Source: Candidatus Ruminococcus avistercoris
GTDB taxonomy: Bacteria > Bacillota > Clostridia > Lachnospirales > Lachnospiraceae
Length of the DNA: 50,045 bases
Assembly: GCA_019120315.1 (NCBI GenBank)
Contig: DWVJ01000001.1
Span: 1-50,045 of the forward strand
Reading direction: 5' to 3'
A program made the translations under genes and the position numbers. Below the pieces are notes generated by a model. It did no database searches. It saw only the letters and a program-made list of their open reading frames with translations, and was not told where the DNA came from. Shown in pieces: positions 1-8,607 of this stretch; positions within the stretch are counted from its first letter, which is position 1; every line of letters starts with the position of its first letter.

Positions 1-134
1 ACACAAAGCGTCCGATTGCCGAAATATCCGAACAGGTCGGCTACTCTAATCAAGGGAAATTTGCCGCCGTGTTCAAAAAGCAGTTTGGCCTTTCTCCGCT
101 GGAATACCGGCGGTCAAAGAATTTGGAAAAATAA
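1..134 (+). CDS. AraC/XylS-family transcriptional regulator, C-terminal end (partial)
   Basis: The gene enters from the left edge; codons start at position 3 and the stop is TAA at 132-134, leaving 43 residues. They match the second helix-turn-helix of AraC/XylS regulators: an I-A-E-I-S-E-Q-V-G-Y-S-N stretch, then F-x-x-x-F-K-K-Q-F-G-L-S-P and the E-Y-R-R ending. This is the DNA-binding half of the family; the effector domain, and so the inducer, lies outside the window. A strong hairpin terminator follows five bases after the stop codon. The family assignment is firm, the regulated genes are unknown. Confidence 0.85.
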   Translation, partial: TKRPIAEISEQVGYSNQGKFAAVFKKQFGLSPLEYRRSKNLEK

Positions 135-138
135 AATG

Positions 139-184
139 AGAGACAGTAGCTTAAAATAATCAAACTACTGTCTCTTGTTTTTTT
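139..184 (+). terminator. Rho-independent terminator after the AraC-type gene
   Basis: Positions 139-149 and 165-175 form an 11-base perfect inverted repeat (AGAGACAGTAG / CTACTGTCTCT) with a 15-base AT-rich loop, followed by a T-rich run to 184. It lies directly behind the AraC-type stop codon and is oriented to end that transcript. Confidence 0.85.
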
Positions 185-302
185 GTTGGCACTGCAAAAT
201 TGTATCTGACTTCCCGGACAGAAGTAATCCAAAAAGTAGTATCTGGCGAAGTTGTGTGCAGCTTTGCTCGAAGATTGCAGATAAACAGCTTTTGCCACAA
301 TG

Positions 303-944
303 TCAAGTTATGAACATTTTTTTCATTTTTTCAAGAAGTAACCCTGCGATAGGAGAAAACACCTGATATTTCTTCCAAACGAGATACATTTTTGTTTCAA
401 GCGGCGGCTCCAACGCACGAAAGCATATCTCACTGTCTGCCCCGGTATCCACTAACCCATCAAAGGTCAGCATATATCCAAGACCCTCTTTAACAAAAAC
501 AGAACCGTTGTAGGCAAGGTTTATCGTCCCTGAAAGATTCAGCATATCAATTTTTTCTCCGCACCAGCGGGTGATGTCAAATTTCATTCCCTGTTCGGAG
601 CAGATCAATGGAATCCCCAGTAAATCTTCAAAACAGATTTGTCTCTTTTGAGAGAGAGAATCGCTCTTTTTCATTACGATCCCCCAGGTATTCACACCGG
701 GAAACTCCAGATAATTATAGAGGGAAAGATTCGGCGGTTCGGCAATGGCGGCAAAGTCGATGATACCCCGGTCCAGCCGTTCGATAACCTGCTCTGTATT
801 GCCGCTGGTGAGGTGATAGCGAAACAGTGGATATTCTTCCCGAAATACTTTAATTGTCCGAGCAAGATACTTGATCTGATGAGATTCCGCGCACCCTATG
901 CGCACTTCTCCGCCTGTAATCTCATCCAGCGCTTTAAAGCCCAT
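303..944 (-). pseudogene. LysR-family regulator lacking its DNA-binding domain
   Basis: About 210 residues match the effector-binding (periplasmic-binding-protein-like) half of LysR regulators. The stretch D-E-I-T-G-G-E-V-R-I-G near residue 7 is where this domain normally begins, after roughly 85 residues of winged helix-turn-helix and linker helix. Those N-terminal residues are absent. The first in-frame ATG (944) has no ribosome binding site and lies inside sequence belonging to the aldo/keto reductase fragment on the other strand. The gene has therefore lost its 5' end and is probably non-functional as a regulator. The C-terminal half looks intact with no internal stop, so the loss may be recent. 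An assembly join at about 940 is the other explanation. Confidence 0.8.
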
Positions 945-1127
945 GGCGTCACTTCCGCCCAGGTGACTTTGCGGTGGAATTTACAGCGGGGTGTGGTGGT
1001 CATCCCCGGCTCCAGCAACCCCGACCACATTCGGGAAAACCTCGACCTGTTCGGTTTTGCACTGCCGGAGAATGAGATGGCCCAAATCGCTGCCCTGAAT
1101 CGGGACGAAAAGCACGACTGGTATTAA
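939..1127 (+). pseudogene. Aldo/keto reductase, C-terminal fragment
   Basis: The last 62 codons match the C-terminal part of aldo/keto reductases of the 2,5-diketo-D-gluconate reductase type: A-Q-V-T-L-R-W-N-L-Q-R-G, then V-V-I-P-G-S-S, then R-E-N-L-D-L-F and an M-A-Q-I-A-A-L-N ending. The R-W-x-L-Q-R-G and I-P segments belong to the NADPH-binding end of the barrel. The catalytic Asp/Tyr/Lys/His part (about 220 residues) is missing. The open frame extends upstream to 639 only because it runs antisense through the LysR fragment; that upstream translation has no AKR character. Together with the truncated lysR it looks like the remains of a divergent lysR-AKR pair. Confidence 0.8.
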
Positions 1128-1148
1128 GCGGATTCAATTTATTTATTG

Positions 1149-1541
1149 CTATTCATAATCAATTCGTTCAATTTTAAAGATAACCGGTCTTGTTCCGTCC
1201 GAGCAGCATGTTATCATCACATTTTCCTCTTTCATCCAGCCCTTCATGATGGAACCGCCCTGTAATCCTGTATAAATGTAACGGGCGATGGCATCCCACG
1301 CCTCCGAACAAAAAGGCATCTTTGGCCCGCCTGCAACCGTATCCGGATCAGCGTTTGTCTTTACCAGAGTATTCAGCCCGACACGCCAGAAATCGTCTCT
1401 TACTTCATCACGATAAAAAATAAATTCATCGCCCACATTATAACAGGGGCAGGTTCCGGAATTTGGCTCTGTACAGTATTCCTGCTGCAGTTCTGGATAG
1501 AGTTTTTTGTCGAGAACCGTCACTTTTACTTTATGCTTCAT
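1149..1541 (-). CDS. TIGR04076 family protein (function unknown)
   Basis: A 130-residue soluble protein. The opening M-K-H-K-V-K-V-T-V-L-D, the conserved C-P-x-Y-x-V-G-D-E-F and the C-x-E-A-W-D-A-I-A-R-Y-I-Y segment are typical of the TIGR04076 family of small Cys-containing proteins, whose function is not established. The ATG at 1541 is chosen because GAGGTGG lies six bases upstream; a GTG 15 bases earlier overlaps that site and is unlikely. It follows the flavin reductase gene closely, its ribosome binding site lying just past that stop codon, so the two are probably cotranscribed. That hints at a redox or metal-related role, but nothing in the sequence proves it. Confidence 0.75.
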   Translation of the reverse strand: MKHKVKVTVLDKKLYPELQQEYCTEPNSGTCPCYNVGDEFIFYRDEVRDDFWRVGLNTLVKTNADPDTVAGGPKMPFCSEAWDAIARYIYTGLQGGSIMKGWMKEENVMITCCSDGTRPVIFKIERIDYE

Positions 1542-1556
1542 GGCATACCACCTCAC

Positions 1557-2123
1557 TTATTTCTTCAGAGAAAGACCGTCTTTGAATGCTTCTCCGACTC
1601 TTTCTGTAACCTTATAGTAGCCATGCGTATATGGATCAAAAGCGATGGCATCAACTTTTGAGATATCCACCTTACCGCCATCCATAACTTTTTCATCGGC
1701 AGTCGTATTTACCACTTTTCCGATGACTCCACAGCCATATTCTCCGCTCTGATATTCGATAAACTCGCATTCCATGCACAAGGGGAACTCCTGTATAACA
1801 GGTGCGTCGACATGTTCCGATTTGATAGCAGTCAGACCACTGTTTGCAAATTTATCCGGTGTATTATTTCCGGAAACCACGCCAAAATAATCGGCCTCTG
1901 TTAAATGGGCGGCATCCGTTATGCTTACGGTAAATGCTTTCCGGGCCTTGATATTCTTTACTGTTTTATGCGTTTCTGTCAGATTAAGGATCACATGATC
2001 TCTTTCCAGCATCGTTCCCCAGGCAGCATTCATCACATTCACACTGCCGTCTTCATTGTACGTCGCTACCATCAGCACAGGCATGGGGAAAATACCATCT
2101 GTTGTTTTAATATCTTTTCGCAT
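1557..2123 (-). CDS. Flavin reductase family protein (flavoredoxin-like)
   Basis: A 188-residue protein of the FMN-binding split-barrel flavin reductase/flavoredoxin family. Visible hallmarks are P-x-P-V-L-M-V-A-T-Y near the start, N-V-M-N-A-A-W-G-T around the flavin-binding region, and N-L-T-E-T-H-K-T-V-K-N-I, the family's usual N-I segment. Members bind FMN and use NAD(P)H or pass electrons to partner redox proteins in the cytoplasm; the partner here is unknown. The start at 2123 is set by AAGGAGG eight bases upstream; the open frame runs further upstream through the promoter and terminator region and is not coding. The TIGR04076 gene follows directly. Confidence 0.85.
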   Translation of the reverse strand: MRKDIKTTDGIFPMPVLMVATYNEDGSVNVMNAAWGTMLERDHVILNLTETHKTVKNIKARKAFTVSITDAAHLTEADYFGVVSGNNTPDKFANSGLTAIKSEHVDAPVIQEFPLCMECEFIEYQSGEYGCGVIGKVVNTTADEKVMDGGKVDISKVDAIAFDPYTHGYYKVTERVGEAFKDGLSLKK

Positions 2124-2162
2124 CGTATCAGCCTCCTTTTTTATTGTCTTCTGTTCAGATTT

Positions 2163-2191
2163 ATGATAACAGGGTACCAAAACAATGAAAA
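2163..2191 (-). promoter_or_regulatory. Candidate extended -10 promoter for the flavin reductase gene
   Basis: On the minus strand TATCAT (2163-2168) is preceded by TGT, giving an extended -10. A weak -35-like TTTTCA (2186-2191) lies 17 bases upstream, inside the preceding terminator stem. The placement between that terminator and the ribosome binding site supports it; the -35 match is poor. Confidence 0.4.
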
Positions 2192-2223
2192 GTACCCACA
2201 TAAATGTAAGGTACTTTTCATTG
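2183..2223 (-). terminator. Hairpin terminator downstream of the TrkA-C protein gene
   Basis: A perfect 14-base inverted repeat (2183-2196 with 2210-2223; CAATGAAAAGTACC and its complement) with a 13-base loop lies 13 bases beyond the stop codon of the membrane TrkA-C protein. The minus-strand downstream side is only moderately T-rich (TTGTTTTGG). It probably ends the long hemA-to-TrkA-C transcript. Confidence 0.65.
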
Positions 2224-2236
2224 CCACTTTGGTGTA

Positions 2237-2935
2237 TCACTCCGGAAATTCAAAGATTTCCTGCAGATTATGATAGGGTCCGAAAGCCACGATGATGTCC
2301 CCTTCCTTCAACACCGTATGACGTCCCACATGGTTTAAGGTATCGCCGTTTCTTCGTACCAGCAAAATCAGGATATCATACTTTTCTTTTAAAGTAGACT
2401 GCATCAGCTCCGTGCCGATCAGAAACTCCGGCAGCCGTTTGGCGATGACTTCCACCAGCGCCCGGTTGCTGTAGACGCTCACCAGCCGCATCACATTGGC
2501 AGATTTCCCGAACATGATTCTGGTTCCGATCTTTTCGATGAGCCGGTCAAAAAATTCTCTCAGAAACCGCTGCCGCATCAGAAGCAGACAGATCACAAAA
2601 ATCCCCGCCAGAACAGACGCGTCCCGGAGCAGATTGGTCCGCTCGGAGCTGTTCCAGGTCATAAACACATTGATGAAAATGGATACCATGATCACTGTGA
2701 AGGAGTATCCGAACAGAATCGTTGCCTTTGCCAGCCTGCGCCGAAGACGGGAAACCATGATGATCTCGCTGCGGTTTGTCGTAAAGCCGCAGTTGGTCAG
2801 CATGGAAATTACCTGGAATTTGGCGTCCTCCGCTGTCAGTCCTGTCAGGCGGAACAGTATTGAAAAGATGTTTACGATAATGATATACACCAAGATAAAC
2901 AGAAAAAACAATCCCAGTGCAATGGTAATATTCAT
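2237..2935 (-). CDS. Membrane protein with TrkA-C (RCK_C) domain
   Basis: A 232-residue protein. The first 115 residues hold three hydrophobic segments (about 4-28, 72-92 and 104-116). The first two are separated by a short hydrophilic stretch carrying T-N-C-G-F-T-T-N, which resembles a pore-type loop. The last 75 residues form a TrkA-C domain, with I-G-T-E-L, I-L-I-L-V-R-R-N-G and the K-E-G-D-I-I-V-A-F-G ending typical of RCK_C. RCK_C domains bind small ligands and gate ion transporters, so a role in ion transport or its regulation is plausible, but no known transporter subunit is matched. AAGGAG lies about 11 bases before the ATG. It follows rnhA by 29 bases and may belong to the hem operon transcript. 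Confidence 0.7.
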   Translation of the reverse strand: MNITIALGLFFLFILVYIIIVNIFSILFRLTGLTAEDAKFQVISMLTNCGFTTNRSEIIMVSRLRRRLAKATILFGYSFTVIMVSIFINVFMTWNSSERTNLLRDASVLAGIFVICLLLMRQRFLREFFDRLIEKIGTRIMFGKSANVMRLVSVYSNRALVEVIAKRLPEFLIGTELMQSTLKEKYDILILLVRRNGDTLNHVGRHTVLKEGDIIVAFGPYHNLQEIFEFPE

Positions 2936-2964
2936 TTCTTCCCCACTCCTTTTTCGCCGGCATT

Positions 2965-3450
2965 TTACGGAAGGATCACGTCATCCAAAAGATTCCCGCC
3001 GTCCGCCGCCGATGTGGCCAGATGATCACACCGTTCGTTTTCCGGATGGCCGTCGTGCCCCTTGACCCAGTGAAAGGTCACCTGATGGGGTTTCATGGCT
3101 GCCAGCAGCCGTTTCCACAGATCCACATTTTTTACCGGTTCGTTTTTCCCTCTCTTCCATCCCTTTTTTATCCAGCCGTTGATCCAGCGCTGATTGAAAG
3201 CATCTGTCAGATACTTGGAATCGGAATACAGCTCCACCTGACAGGGGCGGATCAGCGCTTCCAGTCCCACGATGGCAGCCATCAGCTCCATGCGGTTGTT
3301 GGTGGTTTTTTTATAGCCGGCAGAAAACTCCCGTTCGTGGAGTTCTCCCAGGGAATCCGTATATTGAAGGACACAGCCGTATCCGCCCGGCCCGTCCGGG
3401 TTGCCCCGGGCGGAACCGTCGGTATAGATTTTTACCAGCATAATATTCAC
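2965..3450 (-). CDS. rnhA: Ribonuclease HI
   Basis: A 161-residue enzyme of normal family length that cleaves the RNA strand of RNA-DNA hybrids. All four acidic active-site positions are visible: Asp in Y-T-D-G-S, Glu in N-N-R-M-E-L, Asp in Y-S-D-S-K-Y and Asp in N-E-R-C-D. The W-V-K-G-H substrate-handling segment is also present. The GTG start at 3450 shares bases with the TGA of hemL (GTGA), with GGAAAG six bases upstream. An ATG three codons later is the alternative start. It is translationally coupled to hemL although it has no role in tetrapyrrole synthesis, so it probably rides on the hem operon. Confidence 0.93.
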   Translation of the reverse strand: MNIMLVKIYTDGSARGNPDGPGGYGCVLQYTDSLGELHEREFSAGYKKTTNNRMELMAAIVGLEALIRPCQVELYSDSKYLTDAFNQRWINGWIKKGWKRGKNEPVKNVDLWKRLLAAMKPHQVTFHWVKGHDGHPENERCDHLATSAADGGNLLDDVILP

Positions 3451-4730
3451 GCTCTGCTTTCCAGATACTGTTTCATTACATCCAGCGTTTCCAGTACTGT
3501 CGCGTCGGTGTGGGCGTGATTGAGGAAGATAGCCTCAAACTGAGAGGGAGCCAGGTGGATGCCGTGCTCCAGCATGAAACGGAAATAGTCGGCAAAAGCG
3601 TCGGTATCGGAGGTTTTTGCCATCTCGTAATTATAGACATCTTTTTCCGTGAAATAAACGCAGCCCAAAGAAGCGGTATGGTTGACAGGGTACGTTCTGC
3701 CGTACTCTTTTAAAAGCTGTTTCATACCGCCGAAAAGCTTTTCTCCCAGGTCAGCCATGTGAACATAGATGTTCGGGTTTTCTTTTAGAATCTTCAGCTG
3801 AGTAAGGCCGGCTGCCATGGCGACAGGGTTGCCGGAAAGGGTTCCTGCCTGATAGACCGGTCCCACCGGAGATACCATTTCCATAATCTCCTTTTTGCCG
3901 CCGTATGCGCCCACCGGCATGCCGGCGCCGATGATTTTACCGTAAGTGACCATGTCCGCATCGATGCCGAAATATTCCTGAGCGCCGCCAAAGGCCAGCC
4001 GGAAACCGGTGATGACTTCGTCAAAGATCAGCACGGCTCCTTTTTGCGTACAGAGTTCTCTTAATTCTTTTAAAAATCCTTCTTTTGGAAGGACAACGCC
4101 CATGTTGGCTGCCACAGCTTCGATGATCACTGCGGCGATCTCGCCGTCGAATTCATCGAAGATCGCTTTTACGCTGTCGATATCATTGTAAACCGCCGTC
4201 AGGGTATCCTGGGTGCAGCCGGCCGGTACGCCTGCGCTGTCGGGAATACCTGCCGTCATGACGCCGGATCCTGCTTTCACCAGCATGGCGTCGCTGTGGC
4301 CGTGATAACAGCCGGCAAATTTAATGATTTTGTTTCTTCCGGTATATCCTCTGGCTGCACGGATGGCGCTCATCACTGCTTCCGTACCGGAGTTGACCAT
4401 ACGGACCATCTCCACAGAAGGGATATGCTGACAGATATATTCTGCCATCTGTACCTCCAGTTCTGTGGCCGCGCCGAAGCTTAATCCGTTTTCCGCCGTC
4501 TTGATTACCGCTTCAAGGACTGCCGGATGGTTGTGTCCCAGGATCATAGGCCCCCAGGAACCGATGTAATCGATATACCGGTTTCCATCCACGTCGGTCA
4601 CGTAAGGGCCGTCTGCCTTGGCGATAAAACGGGGTGTCATGCCTACAGAACCGTAGGCGCGCACCGGGCTGTTGACTCCGCCCGGTATGTATTGAACCGC
4701 CTCTTGAAACAGGCTTTCTGATTTTGTCAT
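3447..4730 (-). CDS. hemL: Glutamate-1-semialdehyde 2,1-aminomutase
   Basis: A 427-residue PLP enzyme that converts glutamate-1-semialdehyde to 5-aminolevulinate, the second step of the C5 route. The S-x-x-L-F opening, [10 protein letters not shown], the S-W-G-P-M-I-L-G-H segment and the PLP lysine in [15 protein letters not shown] are all present at their usual places. The start codon overlaps the last base of hemB's TAA stop (TAATG), so translation is coupled. With hemA and hemB it supplies porphobilinogen for the cobalamin pathway. Confidence 0.97.
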   Translation of the reverse strand: MTKSESLFQEAVQYIPGGVNSPVRAYGSVGMTPRFIAKADGPYVTDVDGNRYIDYIGSWGPMILGHNHPAVLEAVIKTAENGLSFGAATELEVQMAEYICQHIPSVEMVRMVNSGTEAVMSAIRAARGYTGRNKIIKFAGCYHGHSDAMLVKAGSGVMTAGIPDSAGVPAGCTQDTLTAVYNDIDSVKAIFDEFDGEIAAVIIEAVAANMGVVLPKEGFLKELRELCTQKGAVLIFDEVITGFRLAFGGAQEYFGIDADMVTYGKIIGAGMPVGAYGGKKEIMEMVSPVGPVYQAGTLSGNPVAMAAGLTQLKILKENPNIYVHMADLGEKLFGGMKQLLKEYGRTYPVNHTASLGCVYFTEKDVYNYEMAKTSDTDAFADYFRFMLEHGIHLAPSQFEAIFLNHAHTDATVLETLDVMKQYLESRA

Positions 4731-5713
4731 TATCCGATTCTCCCTTCATCCATGCATTTTGCCAGTTCTTTGGCATAATAGGTCAGATAGATCTGAGCGC
4801 CTGCGCGGTATGCGCTGACGGCCATCTCGCACATGATCTGTTCTTCATCGATCCATCCCATTTTTGCAGCCGCTTTTACCATGGCGTATTCACCGCTGAC
4901 ACTGTAAGCCGCCACCGGCACGTTGGTCGCCGCTTTTACATTGGTCACCAGATCCAGAAAGGACATGGCCGGTTTTACCATGATGATATCCGCGCCTTCC
5001 TCCACATCCAGGAGCGCTTCTTTGATGGCTTCTCTGCCGTTGTGGGGATCCATCTGGTAGGTTTTACGGTCGCCAAAGGCGGGAGCAGAGTCGGCTGCAT
5101 CCCGGAAGGGGCCGTAGAATGCGGATGCAAATTTCACGGCATAGGACATAATAGGAATTTCTTTATGACCGTTTTTGTCCAGCAGCTGGCGGATCGCCAT
5201 CACTCTGCCGTCCATCATATCAGAGGGAGCCACCATATCGGCTCCTGCTTCCACATGGGAGAGGGCTGTTTTTGCCAGCAGTTCCAACGTGGCGTCATTG
5301 TCCACATCATGGCCGCAGAGCACGCCGCAGTGGCCGTGGGAGGTGTACTCGCACATGCAGACGTCGGTGATGTAGTAAAGATCCGGGAACCGTTTCTTGC
5401 TTTCCCGCAGCGCTCGCTGGACGATGCCGTCCGGATCATAGGCCTGGCTTCCCACTTCGTCCTTATGAGCAGGAATTCCAAAGAGCATCACATTGCTTAC
5501 GCCGGCTTTGGAGAGACGTTCCAGCTCATAGGGAAGACGGTCTACGCTGTAGCGGTACTGACCTTCCATGGAAGGGATCTCCTCCTGAATGTTCTCTCCG
5601 TCGATGGCAAACAGCGGATAGATCAGGGAAGATTTGTCCATCCTTGTCTCCCGCACCATTTTTCTGATATTGGCTCCTCCGCGCAGTCTTCTCGGTCTTT
5701 TGATCATATCCAT
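4730..5713 (-). CDS. hemB: Porphobilinogen synthase (5-aminolevulinate dehydratase)
   Basis: A 327-residue enzyme that condenses two 5-aminolevulinate molecules into porphobilinogen. The two Schiff-base lysines are visible in S-Y-A-V-K-F-A-S and I-M-V-K-P-A-M. The [14 protein letters not shown] segment carries the cysteines of the zinc-dependent class, so this is likely a zinc enzyme. The start at 5713 has AGGAGG upstream. It lies 18 bases after the cobA-hemD fusion and overlaps hemL. Confidence 0.97.
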   Translation of the reverse strand: MDMIKRPRRLRGGANIRKMVRETRMDKSSLIYPLFAIDGENIQEEIPSMEGQYRYSVDRLPYELERLSKAGVSNVMLFGIPAHKDEVGSQAYDPDGIVQRALRESKKRFPDLYYITDVCMCEYTSHGHCGVLCGHDVDNDATLELLAKTALSHVEAGADMVAPSDMMDGRVMAIRQLLDKNGHKEIPIMSYAVKFASAFYGPFRDAADSAPAFGDRKTYQMDPHNGREAIKEALLDVEEGADIIMVKPAMSFLDLVTNVKAATNVPVAAYSVSGEYAMVKAAAKMGWIDEEQIMCEMAVSAYRAGAQIYLTYYAKELAKCMDEGRIG

Positions 5714-5731
5714 TTGTTCCTTCCTCCTATC

Positions 5732-7237
5732 TCAAGATTTCAATATTTCCGTCACCAGATCCACCACGCTGTCGATGGTGGCTTTTTTTGCCATATAAGT
5801 TTTCATACCATAACGGTCGGCGGCCGCTTTTGTCTGTTTTCCGATGCAGGCTGCCGTCACCTTCGTGTAATCCAGACCCTTCGTGGCTTCCACAAATCCT
5901 TTTACCGTGGATGCGCTGGTAAAGACGGCGCAGTCGATTTCGCCCTTTTCAAATTTCGCTGTTTCATCCAGTACATTCCAGGTCACATAATGGGTATCGT
6001 AGGTGGGAACGTCGTCCACCGTCAGGTCGCTGCGGGCAGAAAGGGCTTCCAGAATTTCATGATTGCCGATGGATGCCCGCGGCAGCAGGATCTTGGCGTC
6101 CGGTTCACATACTTTGACCATTTCCGCTCCCAGAGAGGCTCCGTCATAGATCTGAGGGATCAGATCGGCAAACAGTCCATGCTCTTTCAGCGCTTTTTTT
6201 GTCCCCTCTCCGATGGCGGCTATTTTTATCCCGCCAAGGCAGCGAAGATCTTTGCCCAGTTCTATAATTTTATCAAAGAAGACGTTCACGCCGGTGGGGC
6301 TGGTAAAAGCGATCCACTGGTAGGATTCCAGACGATTCACCGCCTCTTTGATTTTTTCATCGTCTTTTACCGCGCCGGTTTCGATGGCCGGTAGCTCCAG
6401 TACTTCGGCGCCCTGCACCCGCAGTTTTGCCGCCATGCGGGAAATCAGTCCTTTTGGACGGGTCACCAGGACTTTTTTGCCAAAAAGCGGCAGATTTTCT
6501 GCCCATTCAAACCGTTCTGCCAGGGAGCATACTTTTCCGACCACGATGATGGCCGGCGTCTCGATTCCCTGCTTTTTCACTTCCTCTTCCAGGGTGGATA
6601 CGGTGGCGACGATACGTTTCTGCCCTGCCGTGGTTCCTTTTTGCAGGATGGCTGCCGACATGTCCGGCTCCATCCCCGCTTCCAGAAGACTGCGGCAGAT
6701 ATCCGGCAGCGCCGTCACGCCCATGAGAAAGACCAGCGTGCCTTTGGTGTCCACCAGGGCTTTGAAATCAATGTCATATTCCTGGCCGGCCCGTTTGTGG
6801 CCGGTGATGATATGCACGGAAGAACAGAAATCCCGGTGGGTGACAGGGATTCCGTTGTACGCCGGTACTGCCATGGGAGAAGTCACGCCGGGCACCACTT
6901 CGTAAGGGATATGGTGTTCTGCCAGCAGTTCCAGTTCCTCTCCGCCCCTTCCGAAGAGGAAAGGATCTCCGCCTTTTAACCGTACCACCCGGTATCCTTT
7001 CTTTGCCTCTTCCAGCAGTACCTGATTGATCTTCTCCTGGGGCATCGTATGGTGGCTGGCCCGTTTTCCCACATCGATGGTTCTGGCTTCCCTTGGTATC
7101 ATTGCCAGCACGCCGTCGCCCACCAGGCTGTCATATACCACGACTTCCGCACGGGAAAGCACTTCTTTCCCTTTCAGTGTAAATAATCCGATATCTCCCG
7201 GGCCGGCTCCCACCAGCCACACTTTACCTGTTTCCAT
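5732..7237 (-). CDS. cobA-hemD: Uroporphyrinogen-III C-methyltransferase / uroporphyrinogen-III synthase fusion
   Basis: A 501-residue two-domain enzyme. Residues 1 to about 245 are the SAM-dependent uroporphyrinogen-III methyltransferase (SUMT): V-G-A-G-P-G-D near the start, R-L-K-G-G-D-P-F-L-F-G-R-G-G-E-E, and V-V-P-G-V-T-S. Residues from about 250 on are uroporphyrinogen-III synthase (HemD), beginning with K-V-L-V-T-R-P-K and containing F-T-S-P-T-G-V and the F-T-S-A-S-T-V segment. The enzyme closes hydroxymethylbilane to uroporphyrinogen III and methylates it to precorrin-2. The fusion is common in clostridia. It starts just after the hemC stop with a GGAAGGGGAA site. Confidence 0.96.
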   Translation of the reverse strand: METGKVWLVGAGPGDIGLFTLKGKEVLSRAEVVVYDSLVGDGVLAMIPREARTIDVGKRASHHTMPQEKINQVLLEEAKKGYRVVRLKGGDPFLFGRGGEELELLAEHHIPYEVVPGVTSPMAVPAYNGIPVTHRDFCSSVHIITGHKRAGQEYDIDFKALVDTKGTLVFLMGVTALPDICRSLLEAGMEPDMSAAILQKGTTAGQKRIVATVSTLEEEVKKQGIETPAIIVVGKVCSLAERFEWAENLPLFGKKVLVTRPKGLISRMAAKLRVQGAEVLELPAIETGAVKDDEKIKEAVNRLESYQWIAFTSPTGVNVFFDKIIELGKDLRCLGGIKIAAIGEGTKKALKEHGLFADLIPQIYDGASLGAEMVKVCEPDAKILLPRASIGNHEILEALSARSDLTVDDVPTYDTHYVTWNVLDETAKFEKGEIDCAVFTSASTVKGFVEATKGLDYTKVTAACIGKQTKAAADRYGMKTYMAKKATIDSVVDLVTEILKS

Positions 7238-7240
7238 CTG

Positions 7241-8137
7241 TCATTCCCCTTCCAGTTTCATTTTTAATTCTTTCGCCAGACTTTCTCCCAGCTTTTCCGC
7301 TTCCGCTGCCGGTCCTTCCTTGGCGCCTTTGATGTATTCCCCGGTCTCTTCGTTGTAATACAGGCCCAGAAGTGTGATGCTGCCGTTTGTTATTCTGGCA
7401 TGGGCCGCCACCGGAGAAGAACATCCGCCGTTGAGATAACGGACGAAGGCACGTTCTGCCAGCGCGGCATACGTGGCTGTCTCATCGGTAAAGCCGGACA
7501 GGAAATGGTAATCCATCCCCTTTCGTCCCTGCAGGGAGAGGATCCCCTGGCCTGCGGAAGGGATGATTTCTTCCGGTTCAAAATAGCGGCTGATCCGTTT
7601 TTCAAGCCCCAGCCGTTTCAGGCCGGCTGCCGCCAGCACCAGCGCGCTGTACTGCCCTTCATCCAGCTTGCGAAGCCGCGTGAGGACATTCCCTCTGACG
7701 CTTTTAAATTCTGCCTGGGGAAAGAGTTCCTTTAACTGCAGGATCCGCCGCAGGCTGGAGCAGCCGATGGGCTTTTCAAAATTCAGATGATCCGTCCCCT
7801 CCGGCAGTACCAGTACGTCTCTGGGATCTTCCCGTTTGGAAAATCCGACGATGGGAAGCTGTTCGTCCACCTCCATGGGCATATCTTTCAGGCTGTGCAC
7901 CGACAAGTCGCTTCTTTTGTCCAGCAATGCCCGGTCCAGTTCTTTGACGAAGAGTCCTTTTCCGCCCACCTTATCCAGTGTTCGGTCCAGGATGATATCC
8001 CCCGTCGTTTTCATGGTCAGCAGCGACACTTCTGTCTGCGGAGACGTCCTGCGGATATAGTCCATCACCATCTCGCTTTGGATCACCGCCAGTTTGCTCT
8101 CTCTGCTTCCGATCACAAATTTTGCAGGCGCATTCAT
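7241..8137 (-). CDS. hemC: Hydroxymethylbilane synthase (porphobilinogen deaminase)
   Basis: A 298-residue enzyme that polymerises four porphobilinogens to hydroxymethylbilane. I-G-S-R-E-S-K-L-A opens the protein. H-S-L-K-D-M-P and S-S-L-R-R are the usual substrate-binding stretches. The dipyrromethane-carrying cysteine is in L-N-G-G-C-S-S-P-V. GGGAGG lies upstream of the ATG, whose bases overlap the stop of the precorrin-2 dehydrogenase gene. The length is a little under the usual 310 residues but no motif is missing. Confidence 0.97.
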   Translation of the reverse strand: MNAPAKFVIGSRESKLAVIQSEMVMDYIRRTSPQTEVSLLTMKTTGDIILDRTLDKVGGKGLFVKELDRALLDKRSDLSVHSLKDMPMEVDEQLPIVGFSKREDPRDVLVLPEGTDHLNFEKPIGCSSLRRILQLKELFPQAEFKSVRGNVLTRLRKLDEGQYSALVLAAAGLKRLGLEKRISRYFEPEEIIPSAGQGILSLQGRKGMDYHFLSGFTDETATYAALAERAFVRYLNGGCSSPVAAHARITNGSITLLGLYYNEETGEYIKGAKEGPAAEAEKLGESLAKELKMKLEGE

Positions 8138-8607
8138 GTGTTTTCTCCTCCCATCATTTTATCGATCTGCTCCCTGGTTTCTCTGGCCAGCCGGTGATTG
8201 TTTCCGCCGGCATTGATGCCGATCACCAGCCGGTCTCTTTTGACAATCCCCGGAAACTGAAAATCACATTTCCTTCTGTCGCTGATCACATTGACCAGGA
8301 TTCCCAGGCATTTACAGACGCTGTAAATCTCATTATTCAGCGCTTCATCGTCTGTTCCGGCAATGACAAGATCCGCTCCGTACAGATCTTCCCTTTGATA
8401 TTTCCGGATCTGCAGTTTAATCTTCCCCTGCTTTGCCATTTCCAGTACTTTTTCCTCAGCACGGTCGGCAATTACCAGAATATGTGGGGTAAATTTTGTC
8501 AGTGTTTCGATCCTGCGGGAGGCGATCTTTCCCGCGCCGATCACCACCGCCTGTTTTTCGGTCAGATCCACGAACAGCGGAAACAGTCCATACTCATCCT
8601 TCTTCAT
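8134..8607 (-). CDS. Precorrin-2 dehydrogenase (single-domain CysG-N/SirC type)
   Basis: A 157-residue NAD-binding protein: L-F-V-D-L, then A-V-V-I-G-A-G-K-I-A-S-R-R, the Rossmann loop of the CysG-N/Met8/SirC family. It oxidises precorrin-2 to sirohydrochlorin. It is too short to carry a full ferrochelatase part, which fits the presence of a separate cobaltochelatase gene (cbiK) nearby. I place the start at 8607 (M-K-K-D-E-Y), overlapping the end of hemA by 14 bases; an ATG eight codons upstream would deepen the overlap and adds non-conserved residues. Overlap on both sides implies tight translational coupling. Confidence 0.88.
   Translation of the reverse strand: MKKDEYGLFPLFVDLTEKQAVVIGAGKIASRRIETLTKFTPHILVIADRAEEKVLEMAKQGKIKLQIRKYQREDLYGADLVIAGTDDEALNNEIYSVCKCLGILVNVISDRRKCDFQFPGIVKRDRLVIGINAGGNNHRLARETREQIDKMMGGENT

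Noticed and set aside
185-302. Possible small gene between the AraC terminator and the lysR fragment
   Set aside because: Open frames on both strands are short, lack ribosome binding sites and resemble no known family; it may be decayed sequence.
639-938. N-terminal part of the open frame ending in the aldo/keto reductase fragment
   Set aside because: This part is the antisense of the LysR fragment and has no AKR features; only codons from about 939 on are AKR-derived.
4724-6394. 556-codon plus-strand open frame opposite hemB and cobA-hemD
   Set aside because: Same reasoning: composition of a shadow, no start site, and both opposite-strand genes are certain.
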